Shown here one piece after another: positions 1 through 6,760 of a stretch of DNA of 25,112 nucleotides (its first letter is position 1; each line of letters starts with the position of its first letter). Origin of the DNA: UBA6176 sp041688515 (lineage in GTDB: Bacteria > Verrucomicrobiota > Verrucomicrobiia > Limisphaerales > UBA9464). Both the position numbers and the translations under genes were made by a program. The DNA is taken from contig JBDNHZ010000270.1 in assembly GCA_041688515.1 (NCBI GenBank), forward strand, positions 1 to 25,112. The letters are read 5' to 3'. Under the pieces are notes generated by a model. That model did no database searches. It was not told the origin of the DNA and worked only from the letters and a program-made list of their open reading frames with translations.

Positions 1-31
1 GTCGCAGGTTCAAATCCTGTCGTCCCGACCA
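1..31 (+). tRNA. 3' part of a tRNA (probably tRNA-Pro), cut by window edge
   Basis: Bases 5-20 form a T-arm (GCAGG, loop TTCAAAT, CCTGT), followed by the 3' acceptor strand CGTCCCG, discriminator A28 and an encoded CCA at 29-31. The 5' two thirds, including the anticodon, lie outside the window. The implied 5' acceptor strand CGGGACG gives a C1-G72 pair, which together with A73 fits bacterial tRNA-Pro. That identity is an inference, because the anticodon is not visible. Confidence 0.8.
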
Positions 32-137
32 TCGATTTACTTGAATTCCAGCGTGCCTCAGGGGGGGACGCAGTCGCCGGCGCAGTCGTCCCAAGCGGCC
101 GCCGCGTCTCAGGCATGGCAAGCAATCGCCAGCATGG

Positions 138-359
138 GTGCCGCCCTGCAAACGTTGGCAGCTTCCTTCGGGCAGGCCCCAACCGTCCCAACTCCGACCC
201 CTCCTTCTCTCCTCCACCCCGGGCCAGGTCCTGGACCTGAAGCGCCTGGAGGCGGCCATGATGGAAGAGGCTGGCCCGGATCCAGAGACGGCCGACGCGG
301 TGAACGAACAGATCCAGCTCGCCCGGGCAGAAAGGGCTCTCCGTGATTCTGTGTCTTGA
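138..359 (+). CDS. Small open frame overlapping the PIN-domain gene; possible degraded antitoxin partner
   Basis: I do not recognise this 73-codon frame. Its first half reads like out-of-frame Pro/Ser/Arg-rich sequence. Its second half (from about residue 31, DLKRLEAAMMEEAGPDPE) is charged and helix-like. It overlaps the following PIN-domain frame by 17 nt, as antitoxin genes often do. An internal ATG at 258 has a GGAGG about 8 nt upstream and would give a 33-residue peptide. A different frame from 41 gives an Ala-rich start (AAAASQAWQAIASMGAALQ) that could once have been joined to this C-terminal part by a frameshift around 200-235. No VapB-type fold can be named. It may be a broken gene or not a gene at all. 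Confidence 0.25.
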   Translation: MPPCKRWQLPSGRPQPSQLRPLLLSSTPGQVLDLKRLEAAMMEEAGPDPETADAVNEQIQLARAERALRDSVS

Positions 360-783
360 TACCTCGATGTTGATCGCCTTCGAAAGGGGAGATCCTCAGG
401 TGATCGCCCAGTTCCGGGCTTGGGACTCCAGCGGATGGCGCTTCTTCGTGCCGTCGGTGGCTTTGGCGGAATGGCTGGTCGGCGCGACGGCCGTCCGGGA
501 TCCATCGAAGCGGGCGAAGGCCACCCGGTTTTAACAGGCCTTCCTTTGCCGGGTCCCCGTGCATGCGTTCACCGAAGCTGACGCCTTCACGTTTGGGCTG
601 ACGGCGGGCCAAATGCGGGCCCAGGAAAAGACCATCGATTTTGCGGACGGCCTGATCGGATGCCAGGCGCTGCAAAGCGGTGTCGCGATCGCGACCTTGA
701 ACGCCTCCCACTTCTCCCTGATCCCGGGGCTCGAAGTGGTGTCCCCCAACGAAAAAGCCCCCGACGATGACGCCGGGGGCTGA
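343..783 (+). pseudogene. PIN-domain (VapC-like) ribonuclease toxin, interrupted by in-frame TAA
   Basis: Reading frame 1 from a GTG at 343 gives a PIN-type start (ILCLDTSMLIAFERGD, first acidic residue in LDTS), then a second acidic motif (VALAEWLVG). A TAA at 532-534 stops it. The same frame continues with no shift (QAFLCRVPVHAF) to the third acidic motif (DFADGLIGCQAL) and a typical end (LNASHFSLIPGLEVVSP). All the elements of a VapC-type Mg-dependent RNase are therefore present, but split 63/82 codons by one stop codon. The domain call is strong; the pseudogene call is an inference, since a sequencing error would look the same. The last codons run through the glnII terminator hairpin and the TGA stop ends at 783. 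The gene sits next to a tRNA 3' end, a common island site. Confidence 0.7.
751..781 (-). terminator. Rho-independent terminator of glnII
   Basis: Perfect 8-bp stem AGCCCCCG (756-763) with CGGGGGCT (774-781) and a 10-nt loop. Read on the minus strand it is followed by a T-run (complement of 752-756). It lies about 50 nt past the glnII stop codon. The plus-strand side has no T-run, so it serves the minus strand. Confidence 0.85.
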
Positions 784-832
784 AACGGAAGGGATCGGCG
801 TTCCCGCCGATCTTGGTTGCCTGAGGAAACCG

Positions 833-1858
833 TTACTTCAACGGAACCGTGGCGATGGTCTGCAGGATCCGGCTGGCGATCTTGTAAGGATCGGCCTGGG
901 AGTTCGGACGACGATCCTCGAGGTAGCCCTTGTATCCGCTGTTGACGAAGCTGTGGGGCACACGGACGGAGGCACCCCGATTGGCGACGCCGTAGTTGAA
1001 CTTGTCGATCGACTGGGTCTCGTGGAGACCGGTCAGACGCAGGTGGTTGTCCGGGCCGTAGACGGCGATGTGCTCGTTCTTGTACTTGTCGAAAGCTGCC
1101 ATCAGCGCCTCGAAGTACTCTTTGCCGCCGACCTCGCGGAGGTGGATGGTGGAGAAATTCGAGTGCATGCCGGAACCGTTCCAGTCCACGTCCTTACCGA
1201 GCGGCTTGCAGTGCCAGACGATGTCGACCTGATACTTTTCGCACAGGCGCATCAGGAGGTAGCGGGCGACCCAGACCTGGTCTGCCGCGTTCTTGGAACC
1301 CTTGCCGAAGACCTGGAATTCCCACTGACCCTTGGCCACTTCGGCGTTGATGCCTTCGTGGTTGATTCCTGCGTCGAGGCAGAGGTCCAGATGTTCCTCG
1401 ACGATTTCGCGGGCGACGTCGCCCACATTCTTGTAGCCGACGCCGGTGTAGTATTCGCCTTGGGGGGGAGGAAAGCCGCCGCCCTTCGGGAACCCGAGGG
1501 GAACGCCGTCCTGATAGAGGAAATACTCCTGCTCAAAGCCGAACCAGGCACCGGGATCGTCCAGGATGGTCGCCCGGGCATTGGTGGCATGAGGGGTCTT
1601 GCCGTCGGGCATCATGACCTCGCACATGACGAGGACCCCGTTCTTGCGGGTGGAATCGGGATAGACCGACACCGGCTTGAGCACGCAGTCCGAACTGCGA
1701 CCCTCTGCCTGGCGGGTCGAGCTGCCGTCGAAATTCCACAGCGGGAGTTGCTCCAGCTTCGGGAAGGCGTCGAACTCCTTGACCTGAGTCTTGCCGCGGA
1801 CGTTCGGGACGGGCTCGTAGCCGTCGAGCCAGATATATTCGAGCTTGTACTTCGCCAT
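833..1858 (-). CDS. glnII: Glutamine synthetase type II (eukaryotic-type, GSII)
   Basis: A 341-residue ATP-dependent glutamine synthetase that joins ammonium to glutamate in the cytoplasm. It is clearly the short GSII class and not the ~470-residue GSI: NFDGSST at 42-48, GFEQEY at 107-112 (metal/glutamate binding), AKGQWEFQ at 175-182, NGSGMHSNFST at 227-237, RLTGLHET at 274-281, ANRGASVRVPH at 292-302 and YLEDRRP at 312-318. It is complete at both ends and starts at the ATG in MAKYKLEYIW. GSII occurs in eukaryotes, rhizobia, actinobacteria and some Verrucomicrobiota, and usually lacks the adenylylation control of GSI. It has its own hairpin terminator downstream and a sigma-54-type promoter candidate 75 nt upstream, and lies near glnB-amt, so it belongs to a nitrogen-assimilation cluster. 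Confidence 0.95.
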   Translation of the reverse strand: MAKYKLEYIWLDGYEPVPNVRGKTQVKEFDAFPKLEQLPLWNFDGSSTRQAEGRSSDCVLKPVSVYPDSTRKNGVLVMCEVMMPDGKTPHATNARATILDDPGAWFGFEQEYFLYQDGVPLGFPKGGGFPPPQGEYYTGVGYKNVGDVAREIVEEHLDLCLDAGINHEGINAEVAKGQWEFQVFGKGSKNAADQVWVARYLLMRLCEKYQVDIVWHCKPLGKDVDWNGSGMHSNFSTIHLREVGGKEYFEALMAAFDKYKNEHIAVYGPDNHLRLTGLHETQSIDKFNYGVANRGASVRVPHSFVNSGYKGYLEDRRPNSQADPYKIASRILQTIATVPLK

Positions 1859-1933
1859 ATGGATGAGTCTAACAGGTTACGTTCTGGGCACCCACGTTGT
1901 CTTGTTGCACCGCAGGGCGCGCTTTTCCTTAAC

Positions 1934-1949
1934 CGCACGAAGGGTGCCA
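1934..1949 (-). promoter_or_regulatory. Candidate sigma-54 (-24/-12) promoter of glnII
   Basis: Read on the minus strand this is TGGCACCCTTCGTGCG. The -24 element TGGCAC is perfect, the -12 element is GTGC (consensus TTGC), and the GG-N10-GC spacing is exact. It lies 75 nt upstream of the glnII ATG in the right orientation. Nitrogen-controlled glutamine synthetase genes commonly use RpoN. No convincing pair of NtrC sites was identified. The match is seen in the sequence; its activity is inferred. Confidence 0.5.
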
Positions 1950-2125
1950 TACCATCACAATTTTGCACTCTCCCCATTGCTTCCGATGCGTTTATTTGGG
2001 TTTCAGGGGCATTTCAACGGTTTCGCTCATGATTACCATGGATTGAGCCACGGCCCTCATCTGGTTCCCGCGAACCACTCTGACCAATTCCGACCACTCA
2101 GTCCCATACTCAGCCGACCTCTTCC

Positions 2126-2509
2126 ATGCTTCAGGTCAAAAACACCCTCCGGTCCACGGTGAACCTCACCTTTGATGGCCGCGTCGTGAAGGTTTACCAC
2201 GGGCCCGACGCGCCCTCCCGCTTCGAACACGAAGTCCGCGTCCTGCGGCTTCTCGAGGAACGCGGCTGTCCTTTTGTCCCCCGATTGCTCGAAGCCGATG
2301 CAATCCAGCGGAAGATCATCACGACCAATTGCGGTTCACGGGTTGAAAGGATCGACGACGCCCGACTGGCCGAGATCTTTGGAGAGTTGGAGGCCTACGG
2401 AGTCCGGCATGATGACGTCCATGTACGAAACGTCACCTACCGCCAGTCCGATGGCCGGTTCTGCCTGATCGACTTTGAGTTCGCCACGATCCTGCCCACT
2501 CTCCTGTGA
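2126..2509 (+). CDS. Minimal protein-kinase-fold protein (Bud32/RIO/APH-like), 127 residues
   Basis: A very small kinase-like protein. Visible elements in order: VVKVY with the likely ATP-binding Lys22; FEHEVRVLRLL with the αC-type Glu36; a hinge-like IITTNCG (65-71); a catalytic loop HDDVHVRN (95-102) matching HGDxxxxN with Asp97 and Asn102; and LIDFEF (114-119) in place of DFG with metal-binding Asp116. It ends nine residues later, so the activation segment and the usual C-lobe helices are missing and no glycine-rich loop is obvious. It overlaps the PP2C gene by 4 nt (GTGA), implying coupled translation. This suggests opposing kinase and phosphatase activities, or a regulatory pseudokinase. 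There is no clear Shine-Dalgarno before the ATG at 2126. The substrate is unknown; nearby PII is one possibility. It could instead act on a small molecule. Confidence 0.75.
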   Translation: MLQVKNTLRSTVNLTFDGRVVKVYHGPDAPSRFEHEVRVLRLLEERGCPFVPRLLEADAIQRKIITTNCGSRVERIDDARLAEIFGELEAYGVRHDDVHVRNVTYRQSDGRFCLIDFEFATILPTLL

Positions 2510-3372
2510 ATCCGGACTCCAGCCAGAATCGACCCGCCATCGACCCGGATCGACCCGGATCCGGGAGGGTAACCTGGTCCGCCTGGACCGACCGCGGTCG
2601 TGTCCGGCCTGGCAATGAGGACTCTTTTCTGGGAGTTCGTTTTGACGGGCGCGAGATCCAGCGATTGGGACGGCACGGAGAATCCAATCTGGAGACGATG
2701 GACGCCGCCTTCGCGGTGTGTGACGGGATGGGCGGAGCACAGGCCGGGGAATTCGCCAGCCGACTGGCGGTGGAGAAGATCTCCGGGTTGATGCCCCGCG
2801 CCTTCCACCAGGCCGCCCAGGGACTTCAAGCCGGCTACACCGACGTCCTGGCCGAGTTGGTCAGCCAGGTCCACCGCGCCCTGACCTACCTGGGTCAGAG
2901 CTACGAGGAATGTTCCGGGATGCAGACCACGCTCAGCCTGGCCTGGTTCACCCCCCATTGGATGTACTTTGCCCATGTCGGGGACAGCCGCATCTACCAT
3001 CTGCCGGGCAGCGGAGGTCCGCTCCGGCAACTGACCCAGGACGACACCCACGTGGGCTGGCTGCTCCGGAACGGGCAGATCAATGAAAGGGAGGCCCGGA
3101 CACATCCGCGGAGGAGCGTGCTGCAAAAGGCGCTGGGGGCCGGCAACCAATTCGTCGACCCGCAACTCGGCGTCGTTGGAGCAGAACCCGGCGACCTGTT
3201 CCTGCTGTGCACCGATGGGCTCGTCGACGGCCTCCGGGATGAATTGATCGGCGACCAACTTCGCGGGGAGCCGGATCCGACCGCCGCCGAGGTCGCACGA
3301 CGGCTGGTGGACATGTCGGTCGCCAGTAGCGGCAAGGACAACACGACGGCCTTGATCGTGCGCCTGAGCTGA
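2506..3372 (+). CDS. PP2C-family serine/threonine protein phosphatase
   Basis: A 288-residue soluble, metal-dependent (PPM/PP2C, Stp/PphA-like) phosphatase with a complete motif set: TDRGRVRPGNED at 28-39, VCDGMGG at 71-77 (metal-binding Asp), GMQTTL at 138-143, HVGDSRIYHL at 157-166, LTQDDTHVGWL at 176-186, CTDGL at 235-239 and GKDNTT at 276-281. It has no membrane segment or sensor domain. The first ~22 residues are a short Pro/Asp-rich tail encoded by repeated GATCGACCCG units. It starts at a GTG that overlaps the stop codon of the kinase-like gene (GTGA), so the two form a coupled pair. It converges on amt across a GC-rich hairpin. PP2C enzymes usually reverse Ser/Thr kinases; the substrate cannot be read from sequence. 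Confidence 0.93.
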   Translation: MNPDSSQNRPAIDPDRPGSGRVTWSAWTDRGRVRPGNEDSFLGVRFDGREIQRLGRHGESNLETMDAAFAVCDGMGGAQAGEFASRLAVEKISGLMPRAFHQAAQGLQAGYTDVLAELVSQVHRALTYLGQSYEECSGMQTTLSLAWFTPHWMYFAHVGDSRIYHLPGSGGPLRQLTQDDTHVGWLLRNGQINEREARTHPRRSVLQKALGAGNQFVDPQLGVVGAEPGDLFLLCTDGLVDGLRDELIGDQLRGEPDPTAAEVARRLVDMSVASSGKDNTTALIVRLS

Positions 3373-3387
3373 CACGGGAAACGGAAA

Positions 3388-3430
3388 GCGCGCCGGTGGC
3401 GGCCCTTGACGGGCGGGCCATCCGGCGCGC
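3388..3430. terminator. GC-rich hairpin between convergent PP2C and amt genes
   Basis: Perfect 9-bp stem GCGCGCCGG (3388-3396) with CCGGCGCGC (3422-3430), enclosing a second complementary stretch. It sits just after the PP2C stop (3372) and the amt stop (3452 on the minus strand). T-runs are weak; the minus-strand side has CTTTCCGTTTCC. It is probably a shared bidirectional terminator. Confidence 0.6.
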
Positions 3431-3451
3431 GGCGACAGAATCGGCTGAAGA

Positions 3452-4858
3452 TCAGCCGTGGTAACCTTCCTCGCCGTGTTCGGCGAGGTCGAGACCCTGC
3501 TCTTCCACTTCCTCCGTCGGACGCAGACCGAGGGTGTACTTGATGGCGAAGGCAATGATGGCCGTGGCGACCACCGACCAGACGAGGGTGATGCCGATCG
3601 CCTTGAACTGGGCCATCAGAAGACCATCCGCGAGGCCTTCAACAATGGGATTGGCATCCTTGGTGGCGAGGACACCGGTCATGATGGCGCCGAGGGTTCC
3701 ACCCACACCGTGCACACCGAAGGTGTCGAGGGCGTCGTCGTAGCCGAAGATCGCCTTGAGCTTCCAGCAGGCGAGGAAGGGAACGATGCCGGCGAGCACG
3801 CCGATAATCATCGCACCGCCGGTGGAGATGAATCCGCAGGCCGGGGTCACCACGACCAGGCCGGCGACGATGCCCGAGCAGAAGCCGAGCACAGAAGGTT
3901 TACCCTTGAGGAGATACTCCGCCATTCCCCAGACAAAACCGGCCGTACCGGCCGCGAGGGTGGTGGTCGTGAAGGCGTTGGCCGCGATGCCGTCCGCCGC
4001 GAGGGCCGAACCGGCATTGAACCCGTACCAACCGACCCAGAGCATTCCAGTTCCGATCATGCACATCGCCATGCTGTGCGGTTGCATCGGCTGGCGTCCG
4101 AATCCACGACGGGGCCCCAGGATGATGCAGAGCACGAGGGCCGACCAACCGGAGGTCATGTGAACGACGGTACCGCCGGCGAAGTCGAGGGCCTTGATGT
4201 CTGCTTTCGGATTCAGGGGACCGCACATGAGACCGTCTGCGCCCCAGACCATGTGGGCGAACGGGAAGTAGACGGCGAACATCCAGAGGGTGACGAACAC
4301 CAGGACTGCCGAGAACTTCATCCGTTCAGCGATGGCACCCACGATCAGCGCCGGAGTGATGATCGCGAAGGTCAACTGGAAGATCGCCCAGACGTTGTTG
4401 GAGATCCAGTTGGAGCCTTGGCCAACCCCCGAACCATCCACACCCTTGAAGAAGAAGAAGTCACTTCCCCCAAGGAACCGGTTGCCGGCCGCAAAGGACA
4501 GGCTGTACCCGCACACCCACCACAGGATCGTCACCAACCCGGCGATCCCCATGCACTGGGCCATGACGGAGAGGACGTTCTTCTTTCGGACGAGACCGCC
4601 GTAGAACAGCGCCAACCCCGGAAGGGTCATGAACAGCACCAGAGCGGTTGAAGTCATCTGCCAGGCGTTGTGGCCTGGGCCGGAACTGGGAATCTTCGTT
4701 GTCGAATTCGTCGACGCATTGCGCGCCGTGTTGTTGATGTACGCCTCAATGTCTTCGAGTCGTTCTTCGTTGCTGCGCACCGCGTCAGCGGCAGCCAGCG
4801 ACAGGGGGCCGGCCATGCACGCCAGTACCGCCCACAAAACCATGATCCATTTTTTCAT
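3452..4858 (-). CDS. amt: Ammonium transporter Amt
   Basis: A 468-residue Amt/Mep/Rh-family channel that conducts ammonium across the inner membrane. It has an N-terminal signal peptide (MKKWIMVLWAVLACMAG, cleavage near residue 25), a polar linker with several Asn/Thr/Ser residues, then about 11 membrane segments. Family features: FYGGLVRKKNVLSVMAQ from residue 85, DFAGGTVVHMTSG with pore His233, and DTFGVHGVGG with the second pore His383. The cytoplasmic C-tail ends GLRPTEEVEEQGLDLAEHGEE, the part PII proteins contact. It lies 31 nt downstream of glnB in the same direction, the classic glnK-amt arrangement (here glnB first), so transport is probably gated by that PII protein. Confidence 0.95.
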   Translation of the reverse strand: MKKWIMVLWAVLACMAGPLSLAAADAVRSNEERLEDIEAYINNTARNASTNSTTKIPSSGPGHNAWQMTSTALVLFMTLPGLALFYGGLVRKKNVLSVMAQCMGIAGLVTILWWVCGYSLSFAAGNRFLGGSDFFFFKGVDGSGVGQGSNWISNNVWAIFQLTFAIITPALIVGAIAERMKFSAVLVFVTLWMFAVYFPFAHMVWGADGLMCGPLNPKADIKALDFAGGTVVHMTSGWSALVLCIILGPRRGFGRQPMQPHSMAMCMIGTGMLWVGWYGFNAGSALAADGIAANAFTTTTLAAGTAGFVWGMAEYLLKGKPSVLGFCSGIVAGLVVVTPACGFISTGGAMIIGVLAGIVPFLACWKLKAIFGYDDALDTFGVHGVGGTLGAIMTGVLATKDANPIVEGLADGLLMAQFKAIGITLVWSVVATAIIAFAIKYTLGLRPTEEVEEQGLDLAEHGEEGYHG

Positions 4859-4889
4859 AGGTGTTTCGCAATATTCTGATTCTCCGCCC

Positions 4890-5228
4890 TCAAACCGCTG
4901 AATCCCCCTTCTCTTCGGTCCGGATGCGAATCGCCTCCGTCACGGATGAGATGAAGATCTTGCCGTCACCGATCTTGCCCGTCTTCGCCGCCTTGACGAT
5001 CGCCTGGGTGGCCTCGACCACCTTGGCTTCAGACACCACCAGCTCGATCTTGATCTTGGGGAGGAAATCGACCGTGTACTCGCTGCCACGATAGATTTCG
5101 GTGTGGCCCTTCTGGCGGCCGAACCCCTTGACCTCGCTGACGGTCATTCCCTCGATGCCCACGTCGTGGAGCGCATCTTTCACTTCCTCCAATTTGAACG
5201 GTTTGATGATCGCTTCGATTTTCTTCAT
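4890..5228 (-). CDS. glnB: Nitrogen regulatory protein PII (GlnB/GlnK)
   Basis: A 112-residue trimeric signal protein that senses ATP/ADP and 2-oxoglutarate. It starts MKKIEAIIKPFKLEEVKDAL, has the T-loop RGSEYTVDFLPK with Tyr51 (uridylylation site in proteobacteria) and Ser49 (phosphorylation site in cyanobacterial PII), and the B-loop TGKIGDGKIF. It is full length, except for a short C-terminal tail EEKGDSAV. Gene linkage to amt indicates that it binds and blocks the transporter when nitrogen is plentiful. It cannot be assigned to GlnB or GlnK by name alone; linkage to amt is GlnK-like. No glnD-like uridylyltransferase lies in the window. Confidence 0.95.
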   Translation of the reverse strand: MKKIEAIIKPFKLEEVKDALHDVGIEGMTVSEVKGFGRQKGHTEIYRGSEYTVDFLPKIKIELVVSEAKVVEATQAIVKAAKTGKIGDGKIFISSVTEAIRIRTEEKGDSAV

Positions 5229-5629
5229 GGGTTCTAGCTTCCGTGAACGCCCCCTTGGATCCGGGAGGAACCGTCGGGGGCTGGGTTTTGGTTAATGGAA
5301 ATACAGGACACGCAACAGGGGCTGTGGAAGGTCCGGGGCACAGACGGGTGTGGCACCACCTGCGCCCACGGACGAAAATCAACTGCCAATCGGGAATGTT
5401 TCGGGAACTTGCTTGGCCGCCGGAATGAGCCCTTGACTTCCAGAATTGACACCCCCCCGCGTCCAGCACCGCAAAGGCTCACTTTCGGAGCAGTCGGCTT
5501 GGGCGGGTTGGTGGCTTTTCCTCTTCTCATCACTCGCGGCATCTTCACCGGTCTTGCTCTTCAGTCTCGAATCTCCGGTCGGATTCAGGACCGCCCACTT
5601 CGCCCTTTGCGTTGCGGCAAATCCCCGCA

Positions 5630-5645
5630 AGCAGCGGGAATGCCA
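5630..5645 (-). promoter_or_regulatory. Candidate sigma-54 promoter upstream of glnB-amt
   Basis: Read on the minus strand: TGGCATTCCCGCTGCT, with -24 TGGCA, -12 CTGCT and exact GG-N10-GC spacing. It would leave a leader of about 400 nt before the glnB ATG, which is long. It is weaker than the glnII site but has the same class and orientation, and the downstream genes are typical RpoN targets. Confidence 0.3.
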
Positions 5646-5691
5646 TCCTGAAGAACGAATACAATATCCAATTGATAGATAGATATTTAGA

Positions 5692-5712
5692 CATTCATCT
5701 TTTCCATGAATG
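5692..5712. repeat. Perfect inverted repeat (possible operator)
   Basis: CATTCAT (5692-5698) and ATGAATG (5706-5712) form a perfect 7-bp inverted repeat around a 7-nt centre, in an AT-rich island upstream of both glnB (minus) and the prepilin-like gene (plus). The centre-to-centre distance of 14 nt could fit a dimeric regulator. No named regulator can be assigned. Confidence 0.4.
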
Positions 5713-5889
5713 ACCACAACAGCCGGTGGAATCTGTTCCTTTTTATCCACACGGCGCGCGTAGAACCAAGCGGGCGACAGGGCGTTTCCGAAGCCGAAGC
5801 GGAAGTGAGGCCGAGGCAGAAACCGACGCTCGCAAGGAACCCTGTGAGTCGGTGGCATTGCGAGTGCTAAGCACTGAAGGGAAATGGCG

Positions 5890-5917
5890 TTGACACACTG
5901 GGTCATCTCCCTAGAGT
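5890..5917 (+). promoter_or_regulatory. Housekeeping-type promoter of the prepilin-like gene
   Basis: TTGACA at 5890-5895 is a perfect -35. A 16-nt spacer is followed by TAGAGT at 5912-5917 as the -10. It lies 38 nt upstream of the ATG at 5955 in the right orientation. Confidence 0.55.
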
Positions 5918-5954
5918 CGCGCCGCGTTAAGCCCGCTAAATTCACACAAAACCT

Positions 5955-6737
5955 ATGAATCGTCTCCATTCCCAGCGTCGGAGCGCGTTCACGCTGATCG
6001 AGTTGCTCGTCGTGATCGCCATCATCGCGATCCTTGCCGGCATGCTCCTGCCCGCCTTGGCGAAAGCCAAGTCCAAGGCCCAACGGATCAAGTGCGTGAA
6101 CAACCTGAAGAACATCGGTCTTGGATTCCGTATCTTCTCCACCGACAACAACGGCGCGTTCCCCTGGACCGTCGACACCAACAACGGCGGCACCGCAGTT
6201 GCCGGCGCCTTCACCTGGCAGCATTTCAATGCTGTTTCCAACGAGCTCTCCACTCCGAAGATCATCATCTGTCCCTCGGACGGCCAGTTGACCGGTGAGA
6301 CCGTGAATCGCCAAGAGGCCACGAACTTCCTGCACTTGGTCCGCGTGGGCGGTGCCAATGCCAATCGTTTCGTCTCCTACTTCGTCGGCCTCGATGCCTC
6401 GGAAGAGAATCCCCAGACGATCCTCGGTGGCGATCGCAACATCAGCGCCGATATCTCCATCCCCGCTCCTGTGACCCTGAGGAACGCGGCTGCCGCTCCG
6501 TTCACCGGCGGTCCGGCGGGCGAGCCCCTCAGCGTCCAACTCCCGGTTCTCGCTGCCAACGCCATCGCTGTGAACCCCAGGGTGGGTTTCACGGCCCGCA
6601 CGCATGATTCCGCCGGTAACATCCTCCTGGGTGACGGCTCCGTGCAGCAGGTCACCTCGTCCCGCTTCCGCGAGGCGATTCGTGATTCCGCCGCTTCCAC
6701 GCAGCAGGCGCTGCGCTGGTCGATGCCGAACCAATAG
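5955..6737 (+). CDS. Prepilin-type N-terminal cleavage/methylation protein (type II secretion pseudopilin-like)
   Basis: A 260-residue protein with a short basic leader (MNRLHSQRRSA) and the class III signal FTLIELLVVIAIIAILAG. Cleavage is expected between Ala11 and Phe12, with Glu16 at +5 of the mature protein. A single hydrophobic helix (to about residue 35) is followed by LAKAKSKAQRIKCVNNLKNIG and a secreted globular part. The C-terminus has the LLGDGSVQQV motif common in the large Verrucomicrobiota/Planctomycetota families of such proteins (DUF1559-like). It is a single gene with its own promoter and terminator, not in a secretion operon, so it is probably one of many paralogous surface or secreted pseudopilins. 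The specific role is unknown. There is no clear Shine-Dalgarno. Confidence 0.9.
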   Translation: MNRLHSQRRSAFTLIELLVVIAIIAILAGMLLPALAKAKSKAQRIKCVNNLKNIGLGFRIFSTDNNGAFPWTVDTNNGGTAVAGAFTWQHFNAVSNELSTPKIIICPSDGQLTGETVNRQEATNFLHLVRVGGANANRFVSYFVGLDASEENPQTILGGDRNISADISIPAPVTLRNAAAAPFTGGPAGEPLSVQLPVLAANAIAVNPRVGFTARTHDSAGNILLGDGSVQQVTSSRFREAIRDSAASTQQALRWSMPNQ

Positions 6738-6760
6738 AGCTTCGAACCCAGTCACATCAA

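Larger units (their letters stand above)
5229..5889. other. Long intergenic region upstream of glnB and the prepilin-like gene; no gene seen
   Basis: No credible coding sequence was found on either strand. The only frames are short, low-complexity, or antisense runs. It holds a sigma-54-type match at 5630-5645 (minus), a hairpin TTGCGG/CCGCAA at 5612-5630, an AT-rich GATAGATAGATA tract near 5675-5690, and the inverted repeat at 5692-5712. The base composition around 5650-5740 is visibly more AT-rich than its surroundings, as expected for a promoter region. Confidence 0.6.

Noticed and set aside
767..2032. Plus-strand open frame (421 codons) covering glnII
   Set aside because: It is antisense to a fully conserved glutamine synthetase; the apparent protein is a mirror-frame artefact.
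3458..4651. Plus-strand open frame (397 codons) covering amt
   Set aside because: Its His/Glu/Asp/Gly-rich translation is the expected antisense of a membrane protein gene, which itself has the pore histidines.
5446..5682. Short plus-strand frame in the glnB upstream region with a hydrophobic middle
   Set aside because: No Shine-Dalgarno, no family resemblance, and it overlaps regulatory-looking DNA.
5672..5690. GATAGATAGATA run as a CRISPR or satellite-like repeat
   Set aside because: It has only about three short units in one AT-rich spot, with no spacers and no further copies.
5379..6755. Minus-strand open frame (458 codons) over the prepilin-like gene and its upstream region
   Set aside because: It crosses a good promoter and a gene with a class III signal, and has no recognisable domain.
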